This document shows positions 22,378-29,797 of a DNA stretch of 36,921 bases, in pieces. This stretch comes from Anaerolineae bacterium (GTDB lineage Bacteria > Chloroflexota > Anaerolineae > Promineifilales > Promineifilaceae). The stretch is from the NCBI GenBank assembly GCA_030425205.1, contig JAUIAP010000053.1, positions 1 to 36,921 of the forward strand, given 5' to 3'. The position numbers were made by a program, and so were the translations under genes. A model generated the notes under the pieces. That model had not been told where the DNA came from. It did not search any database and was given only the letters and a program-made list of their open reading frames with translations. The stretch's first letter is position 1, and every line of letters starts with the position of its first letter.

Positions 22378-23583
22378 ATGTCCCAAACAATCAGCGAACA
22401 GATCATTTCAGCCCATGCGGGCAAGCATGTCAAGGCGGGGGAAATCGTGATCGTGCCAGTCGATGGGACGATGGCGACTGATGCGACCGCGCCATTTGCG
22501 ATCCGTGCATTTGAGCAGATGGGTAGGAAGCACGTTTGGGATTCAGAGCGGATTTCGCTCATTCTTGACCATGCCACCCCTGCACCAAACGAGCGCGTCG
22601 CCAACTTGCACAGCCTCATGCGCCGCTTTGCCAAGCTGCACGGGATCAAGCTGTACGACGTGGGGGAGGGGATTTGTCATCAACTGATGGTTGAGAATGA
22701 TCATGTGCGACCGGGCGACATTTTTTGTGGGGCAGATTCGCATACCCCGACATATGGGGCGTTGGGCGCGTTTGCGGTGGGGATGGGTTCGGCCGATATT
22801 GCCGCCATCTGGAAGACAGGCAAAACTTGGCTCAAAGTTCCCCACACCATCCGCATCGACCTCAACGGCCAACTCGCCGCAGGCGTTGTCGCCAAAGATG
22901 TGATTTTGCATTTGGTTGGCAAGCTGGGGATCGCGGGTGCAACCTATGATGCGATCGAATTTGGCGGCTCTGTTGTCGCTCAGATGACGCTGGCAAGCCG
23001 CATGGTGCTCGCCAATATGGTCGCCGAAATGGGTGCAAAAGCGGGTCTCGTAGACCCAACGCACCACGCACCACGCACCACGCCTGCCTACAGTGCGCAT
23101 TACCGCATCGACCTCTCCAATTTGGAACCACAAATCGCCGTGCCGCATTCACCTGATCGGGTTCGGCCGATTTCTACGCTACAAGGCACGCACATCGACG
23201 CCGCCTTTATTGGCTCCTGCACCAATAGTCGCCTCGAAGATTTGCAAGCCGCCGCTGCCGTTGTGCGCGGACAGACACTCAAATCCCGTCTCATCATTGC
23301 GCCCGCCTCACGACAAACGTTCAATGATGCGCTTGTAGATGGCACAATCGCCACACTCTCCGCCGCTGGCGCAACCTTTATCACCTCTGGCTGCGGCCCC
23401 TGTGTCGGCACCCATCAAGGCGTTCCCGGCGATCACGAGGCGATCATCTCCAGCACAAATCGCAACTTTCGCGGTCGGATGGGCAATCCAAATGCAGAAA
23501 TCTACTTGGCTTCACCCGCTGTCGTGGCGGCAGCGGCGGTCGCGGGTGAAATCGTCCACCCGCAAGATATCGAAAATCGGTAG
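22378..23583 (+). CDS. LeuC-like (aconitase-family) hydratase, large subunit
   Basis: 401 residues, the short archaeal-type LeuC/HacA length. The 4Fe-4S ligands are C281 (GSCTNSR), C339 and C342 (SGCGPCVG). Active-site segments LDHATPAPNE, GICHQLM, GADSHTPTYGALGAFAVGMGSADIA and SRQTFNDAL are present. The family covers isopropylmalate, homoaconitate, citraconate, maleate (HbzI) and 2,3-dimethylmalate (DmdA) hydro-lyases. Setting beside a maleate-isomerase-like gene and CoA-transferases, away from other leucine genes, argues for a catabolic diacid hydratase rather than leucine synthesis. A heptamer array inserted at 23059-23083 encodes THHAPRTT at 228-235. The start at 22378 is chosen because homology begins there. 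Confidence 0.88.
   Translation: MSQTISEQIISAHAGKHVKAGEIVIVPVDGTMATDATAPFAIRAFEQMGRKHVWDSERISLILDHATPAPNERVANLHSLMRRFAKLHGIKLYDVGEGICHQLMVENDHVRPGDIFCGADSHTPTYGALGAFAVGMGSADIAAIWKTGKTWLKVPHTIRIDLNGQLAAGVVAKDVILHLVGKLGIAGATYDAIEFGGSVVAQMTLASRMVLANMVAEMGAKAGLVDPTHHAPRTTPAYSAHYRIDLSNLEPQIAVPHSPDRVRPISTLQGTHIDAAFIGSCTNSRLEDLQAAAAVVRGQTLKSRLIIAPASRQTFNDALVDGTIATLSAAGATFITSGCGPCVGTHQGVPGDHEAIISSTNRNFRGRMGNPNAEIYLASPAVVAAAAVAGEIVHPQDIENR
23059..23083 (+). repeat. Heptamer array (ACGCACC) inside the leuC-like gene
   Basis: Three exact ACGCACC copies plus a partial one. Three heptamers make 21 nt, which keeps the frame and reads THHAPRT. This segment falls in a non-conserved linker between the two Fe-S/active-site halves. 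Confidence 0.85.
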
Positions 23584-23588
23584 GCACA

Positions 23589-24101
23589 ATGACAAATCAC
23601 GCACCACGCACCACGCATCACGCCCACGTCTACGGCGATAACATCGACACCGACCGCATCATTCCGGGCAAGTACACCAAGACGCTCGACATGAGCCAGT
23701 TAGCCGCGCACGTTCTTGAAGACCTCGACCCCGACTTTCGGGCGCGCGTGCAGCGTGGCGATGTCGTCGTGGCGGGGGCGAATTTTGGCTGTGGGTCGTC
23801 GCGGGAACAGGCCCCGATTGCACTCAAGGCGGCGGGCGTGCAGGTCGTGATCGCCAAGAGTTTTGCCCGCATCTTTTTTCGCAATGCGATCAACGTCGGT
23901 CTGCCGCTGCTTGAGATTGCGGAACATACGATTGAAAATGGGGCGCAGCTTGATGTCGATTTGGCGACGGGCAAGGTGCGCGATATTTCGGCCGAAATCA
24001 CCTACCAAGCCCAACCACTCCCCCCCGTCATGCTGGCAATTTTGCAAGCGGGTGGATTGGTCAACTATCTGACGTTAAACGGAGATTACGATTCGGCATA
24101 A
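23589..24101 (+). CDS. LeuD-like hydratase, small (swivel) subunit
   Basis: 170 residues. The swivelling domain of the two-subunit hydratase, with YGDNIDTDRIIPGKY (15-29) and the substrate-binding loop NFGCGSSREQAP, then VIAKSFARIFFRNAINVGLPLL. It starts 5 nt after the large-subunit stop, so the two are translated together. The N-terminus is unusual: residues 3-13 (NHAPRTTHHAH) are encoded by the same ACGCACC heptamers found in the large subunit, replacing the few residues that normally precede the first strand. The loop YTKTLDM lacks the marks needed to tell isopropylmalate from maleate or citraconate as substrate. Confidence 0.9.
   Translation: MTNHAPRTTHHAHVYGDNIDTDRIIPGKYTKTLDMSQLAAHVLEDLDPDFRARVQRGDVVVAGANFGCGSSREQAPIALKAAGVQVVIAKSFARIFFRNAINVGLPLLEIAEHTIENGAQLDVDLATGKVRDISAEITYQAQPLPPVMLAILQAGGLVNYLTLNGDYDSA
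23599..23622 (+). repeat. Heptamer array at the start of the leuD-like gene
   Basis: ACGCACC/ACGCACC/ACGCATC/ACGC, in the coding frame immediately after the start codon, in the same orientation as the arrays at 22350 and 23059. Confidence 0.85.
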
Positions 24102-24141
24102 ATATCCGTCTCATACTGATTCCGAAAAAACGATATTCCCA

Positions 24142-25323
24142 ATGACACAAACCAACCAACCCCTCCCACTCGCTGGTCTTAAAGTTCTTGAATTTACCCA
24201 CGCCGTTCTCGGTCCGACCTGCGGGCTTCTGCTAGCCGATTTTGGTGCGGAAGTCATCAAAATTGAACCAGCCCCAGACGGTGATCCAACCCGTCGGCTA
24301 CGTGGCTTTGGGATGGGATTTGCGCCCTATCTTTTTCGCAATCGCAAAAGTGTGACGATAGATTTGAAGAGTGAACTGGGGAAGGTTGCCGTGGAGCGGT
24401 TGCTGGAATCGGCCGATATTCTGATCGAAAATTTTGGTCCCGGCACCATGGATCGACTCGGTTTTGGCTATGACGCACTGGCTGAACGCTACCCCCAGCT
24501 AATCTACTGTTCGCTCAAAGGGTTTTTGCCCGGCCCCTATGAAAAACGGATCGCCCTCGATGAAATTGTGCAGATGATGTCGGGGTTGGCCTACATGACG
24601 GGGCCGCCGGGACAACCGCTACGTGCTGGCGCATCGGTGATCGACATGATGACGGGCATTTATGGCGCAGTCGGCATCTTATTGGCCTTGCGCGACCGCG
24701 ACCAGTCGGGTCATGGGCAGCTTGTGCGCTCGGCTCTGTTTGAGACAGCCGCCTCGTTGATGGGCCAGCACATGGCGTACAGTGCCGTTTCGCAAACCGA
24801 GGTGCCACCGATGCCCGCACGCATCAGTGCATGGGGCATCTACCATCAATTTCAGGTTGCCAACGGCGAAATCGTCTTTGTCGGTGTGACGAGCGATAAG
24901 CAGTGGAAACGCTTCTGCACGGTCTTTGAGCGTGCCGATCTGCTGCAAGATCAACGACTTGCCACGAACAATGGGCGTGTGAGCGAGCAGAGTTGGCTCT
25001 TGCCACAATTGCGCATGATGTTTGGGGCGATGCAAAAAGAGTGGGTGATTGCGCTTTGTGAGCAGGCGGGGCTTCCCTTTTCACCCGTTGCCCAGCCCGA
25101 AGATCTATTTGACGATCCACAGCTAAATTTAGGCAACAGCCTCTTACAGACGCTATTGCCCGATGGCCGCGAGACCAAGCTGCCCCGTTTGCCCGTGCGT
25201 GTTGGGGAACATGATTTTGGCATGCGGGAGCAGGTTCCAACTGTCGGAAAAGACAATCATACGATATTGTCGGAGCTAGGCTTTACGCCGCAAGAGATCG
25301 CAGAGATGACGCACGGGGCGTAA
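24142..25323 (+). CDS. Class III (CaiB/BaiF) CoA-transferase, rightward operon
   Basis: 393 residues. Landmarks: VLEFTHAVLGPTCGLLLADFGAEVIKIEP, NRKSVTIDLKSELGK, ADILIENFGPGTMDRLGFGYD and the predicted aspartyl nucleophile D168 in GASVIDMMTGIYGAVG. It follows the LeuD-like gene by 40 nt and should be the last gene of this operon, before a large heptamer hairpin. A hydroxy-diacid made by the hydratase is a plausible acceptor, by analogy with succinyl-CoA:citramalate or malate CoA-transferases of this family. It is clearly diverged from the other CoA-transferase in the window, so it is not a recent duplicate. Confidence 0.92.
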   Translation: MTQTNQPLPLAGLKVLEFTHAVLGPTCGLLLADFGAEVIKIEPAPDGDPTRRLRGFGMGFAPYLFRNRKSVTIDLKSELGKVAVERLLESADILIENFGPGTMDRLGFGYDALAERYPQLIYCSLKGFLPGPYEKRIALDEIVQMMSGLAYMTGPPGQPLRAGASVIDMMTGIYGAVGILLALRDRDQSGHGQLVRSALFETAASLMGQHMAYSAVSQTEVPPMPARISAWGIYHQFQVANGEIVFVGVTSDKQWKRFCTVFERADLLQDQRLATNNGRVSEQSWLLPQLRMMFGAMQKEWVIALCEQAGLPFSPVAQPEDLFDDPQLNLGNSLLQTLLPDGRETKLPRLPVRVGEHDFGMREQVPTVGKDNHTILSELGFTPQEIAEMTHGA

Positions 25324-25361
25324 GAATCGCTGGCCTATAGAAAACATAGGGTTTCGTGGGG

Positions 25362-25429
25362 TTGCGTATTGCGTGGTGCGTATTGCGTATTGATCACTGG
25401 ACACGCAATACGCAATACGCAATACGCCC
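25362..25429. repeat. Heptamer hairpin after the rightward catabolic operon
   Basis: TTGCGTA/TTGCGTG/GTGCGTA/TTGCGTA at 25362-25389 faces three ACGCAAT copies at 25403-25423, which are their reverse complement. The arms give a stem of over 20 bp around a short loop. It could end the CoA-transferase transcript. The rest of the 214-bp gap to the sigma factor shows nothing clear. Confidence 0.8.
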
Positions 25430-25537
25430 TGCCTACCTCTTGTTTCCCAAGAGAGTCCAAATCCTCAATTCAGTCAATTTCCCGCATCATCATAAACTGA
25501 TGGAACCATTTGCCGATGAGTGGTGTAATAAGGGTGA

Positions 25538-26056
25538 ATGACGATTTTGCGTGACGAGATTGAACAGGCGCAGGCGGGCGACGAATCGGCGTGGACAGCG
25601 TTGGTGCATCGCTATCAGCAGCCAGCATTTCGGCTGGCCTACTTATGGCTGGGTGATGCAGATTCGGCCGAAGATGTGACCCAAGAGGCGTTTATTCGCG
25701 CCTATCAATCGCTGCACCGCTTCGACCCAACGCGCCCGTTCAAGCCGTGGCTACTACAAATCGTCGTCAATCTAACACGCAATCGCCAGCGGTCACTCGC
25801 CCGCTATTGGGCGGTCATCCAGCGGTGGCGCAATCAAACGCCCATCGTCGATGATGCGCCGCTTGCCCAACGAATCGAGGCGCAACAGCTTTGGCAAATG
25901 GTTCAGCAGCTTTCGACACCACTGCAAGAAGTCATCTATTTGCGCTACTTTCTTGAGCTTTCGGTGGCAGAAACAGCGGATGTGCTAGGGATCAAAGTTG
26001 GAACGGTTAAATCGCGCTCATCACGTGCGTTGGCACAGTTGCGAGAGAGATTGTAG
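25538..26056 (+). CDS. ECF-type RNA polymerase sigma factor
   Basis: 172 residues. Region 2 (about 20-90) includes VHRYQQPAFRLAYLWLGDADSAEDVTQEAFIRAYQSLHRF, the -10 recognition helix, and PWLLQIVVNLTRNRQR. Region 4 (about 115-170) includes LSTPLQEVIYLRYFLELSVAETADVLGIKVGTVKSRSSRALAQLRE, the -35 helix-turn-helix. No extra domain is present. It is followed at once by a membrane protein that looks like its anti-sigma factor and by a lipoprotein, so the unit likely responds to an envelope signal. Confidence 0.95.
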   Translation: MTILRDEIEQAQAGDESAWTALVHRYQQPAFRLAYLWLGDADSAEDVTQEAFIRAYQSLHRFDPTRPFKPWLLQIVVNLTRNRQRSLARYWAVIQRWRNQTPIVDDAPLAQRIEAQQLWQMVQQLSTPLQEVIYLRYFLELSVAETADVLGIKVGTVKSRSSRALAQLRERL

Positions 26057-26088
26057 CGTTGGCATTTGCCAGAGCTATACCGAGAAAA

Positions 26089-26775
26089 ATGACATCTGAA
26101 CAACAGATACGCGCAATCGCACAACAGTTTGAATATCCACCAACGCCGAATTTGGCGGGGCGGATCGAATTCGGCCGAAAGTCACCGTGCCGCACCTATC
26201 GTCTCGCCTATGCAATCGCGCTCCTGCTGATCTTGTGTGCAGGGCTGCTGGCCGTGCCAGAGGTGCGTGCAGCGGTGGTAGCGGTCATCCGTTTGGGTGT
26301 GGTCACAATTGTCGACGAGCCGCCAACGCTGACCGTTGCGGCACCGCGCTACGAGCTGCCGAATTTGCCCGGTCAAACGACGCTGGCAGAGGCCAGCACA
26401 ACACGGTCGATTGCGCTGCCGCGTGTTCTTGGTCAACCCGATGCGGTTTTCGTGCATGAAGTGTTTGCAGATGCGCTTACGCTCTACTGGGAAGAGGAAC
26501 AGATCGTTTTGCAGCGGCTAACTGCTGAGATATTGGCCGCCAAGCTGCGCCCTGTCGCCACGCAGGAGGTACGAGTCAACGGTGAACCAGCCCTCTGGAT
26601 TACGGGTGCGCACTGGTTGACGCTTTACGACGACCAATACGCGCCAGTGACGGGAATGCAGCGATTTGTTGAGGGGAACGTTTTGCTTTGGCAGGCGGAT
26701 GGTTTCACCTATCGACTTGAAACGGCAACTGATTTAGAAGATGCATTGCGAATCGCACAGTCGATCCGTGACTAA
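26089..26775 (+). CDS. Probable membrane anti-sigma factor (DUF4367-like C-terminus)
   Basis: 228 residues: a cytosolic segment of about 35 residues, one transmembrane helix (YAIALLLILCAGLLAVPEV) and an extracytoplasmic region. The external part (LPRVLGQPDAVFVHEVF, VTLYW-type strands, VNGEPALWITGAHWLTL, GNVLLWQADGFTYRLET) resembles the DUF4367 domain often fused to anti-sigma factors. The short cytosolic part lacks a recognisable zinc HxxxCxxC motif. The ATG at 26089 is preferred over a TTG at 26059, which would nearly abut the sigma-factor stop. Role inferred from order: sigma factor, then this gene, then a lipoprotein. Confidence 0.75.
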   Translation: MTSEQQIRAIAQQFEYPPTPNLAGRIEFGRKSPCRTYRLAYAIALLLILCAGLLAVPEVRAAVVAVIRLGVVTIVDEPPTLTVAAPRYELPNLPGQTTLAEASTTRSIALPRVLGQPDAVFVHEVFADALTLYWEEEQIVLQRLTAEILAAKLRPVATQEVRVNGEPALWITGAHWLTLYDDQYAPVTGMQRFVEGNVLLWQADGFTYRLETATDLEDALRIAQSIRD

Positions 26776-26788
26776 ATGGAGATAAACG

Positions 26789-27901
26789 ATGAAAAAACTA
26801 CTCATTATCTTACTCTTTCTGCTGGCGGCATGTGCCACTGAACCAGCGACGATAACGGTTGATGACCCGCTGGTGATTCGGCCGAATGGCGCACTGGGAA
26901 CCACCGTCGTCTATGATAGGCAGACGGGCGAGCAGGCATTCACATTACCAACGGGTCGAATTTCGGCCGAATTCTCCACCCATATCACAGCACAACAGAA
27001 AAAAAGCAGCACAATCCTAACCTCATTTGACACAATGACGGGCAAGGAGCTTGATCGCATCACACAAAAGGGAACGTGGGAATTTGCTGGGCTGTCACCA
27101 AATGGACGCTGGGCAGCATTGGCGGCCGATGGAGCAAACATCCGCATCGTTGACATGCAGGACAAGACGATTGCCAACGAGATCGCGCTAAAAGGTGACT
27201 TTGAAGTGGAAGCGATCTCGAACGATGGTGCGTCACTCTATCTGATCGAACATTTGGAGGGGGATGACAAATATCGCGTGCGGCTCTACGATTTGGCCGC
27301 TTCCGAACTACAGGCGGACGCGCTGCGTGACAAGCGTATTCAAGATGAGTTGATGACGGGATATGCGTGGGGAACGGTACAAGATCCGCAAGGTGAATGG
27401 CTGCTGACGCTCTATGTCAATACTGCCCGCAATGCCGCCTTCATCCATGCGCTGAACTTGAACAATAGCGTCACTTTCTGCCTCGATCTGCCCTCAGAAA
27501 AAGCCAGTTTTGCCACGCTACAGCAGTACACGATGACGCTTTCACCAGACCGCCAGACCATCTACGCTGCCAATCCAGCGTTGGGCATTATCACCGAAAT
27601 TTCGCTGGTCGACATCGGCAACCCACCCGTAACGACGCGTTTCAAAGCGGTTGCGTTGACGGAAGAGGGGCAGCAGGCGAGTGTGATTTCGGCCGATAAT
27701 CGCCACCTGTTTTTCTCACAAAACGATACCGTTTGGCACTATGACATCCAGACCCAAGCCGTTAACACCGTCTATCAGGCGGACAATCAGATTGATGGCC
27801 TTGCGCTGGCAGACGGAATGCTGTTTGTTGCGCACCATGATGGCAAATTGCTGTCGCTCGCTGATCGCGTTTGGACAGATGCACAGCGTGCGACTCGATA
27901 G
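26789..27901 (+). CDS. Lipoprotein with beta-propeller-like repeats
   Basis: 370 residues. The N-terminus MKKLLIILLFLLAAC is a lipoprotein signal with the lipidated C15. The mature protein is built of propeller-like strands (SPNGRWAALAADGANIRIVDM, SNDGASLYLIEHLEG, SPDRQTIYAANPALGIITEI, SADNRHLFFSQND, GMLFVAHHDGKLLSL), so about six or seven WD/YVTN-type blades. It starts 13 nt after the putative anti-sigma gene and should be co-expressed. It may sense or bind an extracellular ligand for that sigma system; no catalytic residues are evident. Confidence 0.85.
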   Translation: MKKLLIILLFLLAACATEPATITVDDPLVIRPNGALGTTVVYDRQTGEQAFTLPTGRISAEFSTHITAQQKKSSTILTSFDTMTGKELDRITQKGTWEFAGLSPNGRWAALAADGANIRIVDMQDKTIANEIALKGDFEVEAISNDGASLYLIEHLEGDDKYRVRLYDLAASELQADALRDKRIQDELMTGYAWGTVQDPQGEWLLTLYVNTARNAAFIHALNLNNSVTFCLDLPSEKASFATLQQYTMTLSPDRQTIYAANPALGIITEISLVDIGNPPVTTRFKAVALTEEGQQASVISADNRHLFFSQNDTVWHYDIQTQAVNTVYQADNQIDGLALADGMLFVAHHDGKLLSLADRVWTDAQRATR

Positions 27902-27920
27902 GTTTCTGCGCAAAGAGTGA

Positions 27921-28080
27921 TTAGCACTACAACGAAATTACGCGGGACTAATTATAGGCTGTGGTTAAAATAGGACTATCGGCGTTCAAAGGCTAGTACA
28001 CAAAGTGTCTATCAGCGCACTGCAAACAACGCGCTTAAGCGCGTTTCGCGTATCAGCCTGCGGCTTTAGCCGTAGGATTT
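27921..28080 (+). repeat. Dispersed intergenic repeat, copy B
   Basis: It starts TTAGCACTACAACG and ends CCGTAGGATTT like copy A. Its last 47 bp (28034-28080) are identical to 34206-34252. It contains the perfect palindrome GCGCTTAAGCGC (28031-28042) and the hairpin CCTGCGGCT-TT-AGCCGTAGG. It occupies almost the whole gap between two convergent genes, which suggests a bidirectional terminator effect. Confidence 0.85.
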
Positions 28081-28093
28081 TGGCAAAGTCTGA

Positions 28094-29797
28094 TCACTCT
28101 TCACTTGCCAGCGGCAACAGCACCGTAAACGTCGTATGCGCTAAATCGCTCCGCGCCCCAATCGCACCATTGTTGGCACGTACCGCCCCCAATGTCGCGG
28201 CCAGCCCAAAGCCGCGTCCCGCCTCTTTTGTCGTGAAAAAGGGATCGAACAAGGTCTGTAATGGGTGATCGATGGTTGCGCCATTGTTTCTGACGAGCAG
28301 ATAGGCAACCCTATCGGGCAGCGATGGCCGATGCATCCAAAGCGTATCGTCGCCTTTCTGCCACATACCAACCTCAATTGTGACCTCGCCCACTGCATCA
28401 ATCGCTTCACATGCATTGAGCAACAGGTTTAGAATGATTTGTTGAATCTGTCCCCGTTTAGCTTCAATCAAAAGCGGCTCTTCTGAAGAATGCACAGAGA
28501 GCGTAACGGATGGAGGAATCGAATGTTTGGCGAGTGCAATCGTGTCGGTGACGAGTTGGTTAAGATTCCAGCGGGCAACATCGCCACCCGCCGACCCCGT
28601 ATAGGCTTGCAGTTGGCGCACGAGATTGGCGGCCTCGTCGATCACTTTGATTGTCTCAGATAGATAGCTTTTAGACGGGTCGCTTTCACCCGCCAACATC
28701 AATGCGACCGACGTTTGCGAACTCGCCTTTGTCAGCAACTCGTCAAATTCGCTCGTAAATCCACCGACCAGTTCGCTGACGGTGTCGAGATGGTGGCTGC
28801 GACGCATCGCTTCTTCAGCGTGGACGCGCTCGCTGACATCGCGCAGCACATGGACACAGTAGGCAATTCGGCCGAAACTATCCTCTAGTGGATAGAGCAG
28901 CATATCAAACCAATTTGACTGCACATCCGATTGCGGCACACACACCGTCATTTCAAAGCGTGCCCCCGTTGCGATCCCGTCTTCCAAACGCAGCAGCACA
29001 TCTTCACCGAACATATCGTCATAGAGCGACTGCCAGTTCTGATTGATGAGCGAGCTGGTATCGTTGTTGTCCATTTCGGCCGATTTGCCAATCAGGCGCA
29101 TCATTTGAGAATTGACGTATAACCACGGAAAGCCCCGCTCGCGCAGGTCGCTAATCGCAATGCCATCTGCTCCTGCCTCAACAGCCGTTTGCAACAGCTC
29201 TTGACTGCGCTCCATCTGTTTACGTTCGTCGATATCCAGCACAACCAAGCGGCAAACGAGACTGTCAAAGCGGGTTGAGTTTTCAACATTCCCCGTTAGT
29301 GACATGAAGCGCACCGTTCCATCACCCAGCTTGACGCGAATTTCAACCGCCTTCCGCGCCCCACGTACCGCTGGATTGGTAAAAAGGCTGCGCATATACT
29401 CCGCGTACTTTTCTAAATCGCTGCGTTCGATAAAGAACGAGAAGGGGCGTTTCATTAAGCGCGAACGCCGCATCAAGAGCATATCGGCGCACGTCTCGTT
29501 GGCCTCTAAAATTGTGCCGCTGCGGCTGAGTGTCAAATATCCAATCGGTGCTGTGTGATACAGCTCTGCAAAGCGATCCCGCGCTGTCTCAAGTTCAACT
29601 TGTGTCTCACGCAGCTCTTCATTCTGAATTTCAAGTTCGACCTGATAAATTTGCAACTCTTCCACCAGACGTTGCGCGTCTGTGAGGTCGAGTTCTGTTA
29701 AATCAATTTTTGTTTCGGTCAATGCCGTGCTTTCTGCCGCAGCTTTTCTTTGTTCCGCTTGGCGGCGCAGTCTGGCAAAGAGAGTTTTCTGACTCAT
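28094..29797 (-). CDS. PAS-domain sensor histidine-kinase-like protein lacking its phospho-acceptor His
   Basis: 567 residues: an N-terminal coiled-coil (about 35-80, LVEELQIYQVELEIQNEEL), PAS domains at about 80-195 and 200-330, and a kinase core. The H-box, normally AHDFNNLL in this subfamily, reads LVGGFTSEFDELL with S349 where the His should be. The N-box Asn is present (LNLLLNACEAI, N461) and the G2 loop GRGFGLA (527-533) is recognisable. The D-box reads VRNNGATID with Asn for the ATP-binding Asp. It is probably a pseudokinase or a regulator of its partner. Its start overlaps the stop of the upstream kinase by 4 nt, so the two are translationally coupled. Confidence 0.88.
   Translation of the reverse strand: MSQKTLFARLRRQAEQRKAAAESTALTETKIDLTELDLTDAQRLVEELQIYQVELEIQNEELRETQVELETARDRFAELYHTAPIGYLTLSRSGTILEANETCADMLLMRRSRLMKRPFSFFIERSDLEKYAEYMRSLFTNPAVRGARKAVEIRVKLGDGTVRFMSLTGNVENSTRFDSLVCRLVVLDIDERKQMERSQELLQTAVEAGADGIAISDLRERGFPWLYVNSQMMRLIGKSAEMDNNDTSSLINQNWQSLYDDMFGEDVLLRLEDGIATGARFEMTVCVPQSDVQSNWFDMLLYPLEDSFGRIAYCVHVLRDVSERVHAEEAMRRSHHLDTVSELVGGFTSEFDELLTKASSQTSVALMLAGESDPSKSYLSETIKVIDEAANLVRQLQAYTGSAGGDVARWNLNQLVTDTIALAKHSIPPSVTLSVHSSEEPLLIEAKRGQIQQIILNLLLNACEAIDAVGEVTIEVGMWQKGDDTLWMHRPSLPDRVAYLLVRNNGATIDHPLQTLFDPFFTTKEAGRGFGLAATLGAVRANNGAIGARSDLAHTTFTVLLPLASEE

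Noticed and set aside
22378..24101. Assignment of the LeuC/LeuD pair to leucine biosynthesis
   Set aside because: No other leucine genes nearby, and the setting with CoA-transferases, amidase and isomerase favours a catabolic hydratase. The assignment remains possible, so no gene symbol is given.
15168..25323. Straight annotation as a nicotinate-degradation (nic) cluster
   Set aside because: No NicX dioxygenase or nicotinate dehydrogenase, altered active sites in the NicD-like and NicE-like proteins, and additional hydratase and CoA-transferases.
22350..25429. Heptamer runs as a possible CRISPR array
   Set aside because: Units are 7 bp with no unique spacers and there are no cas genes. They are tandem short-period repeats.
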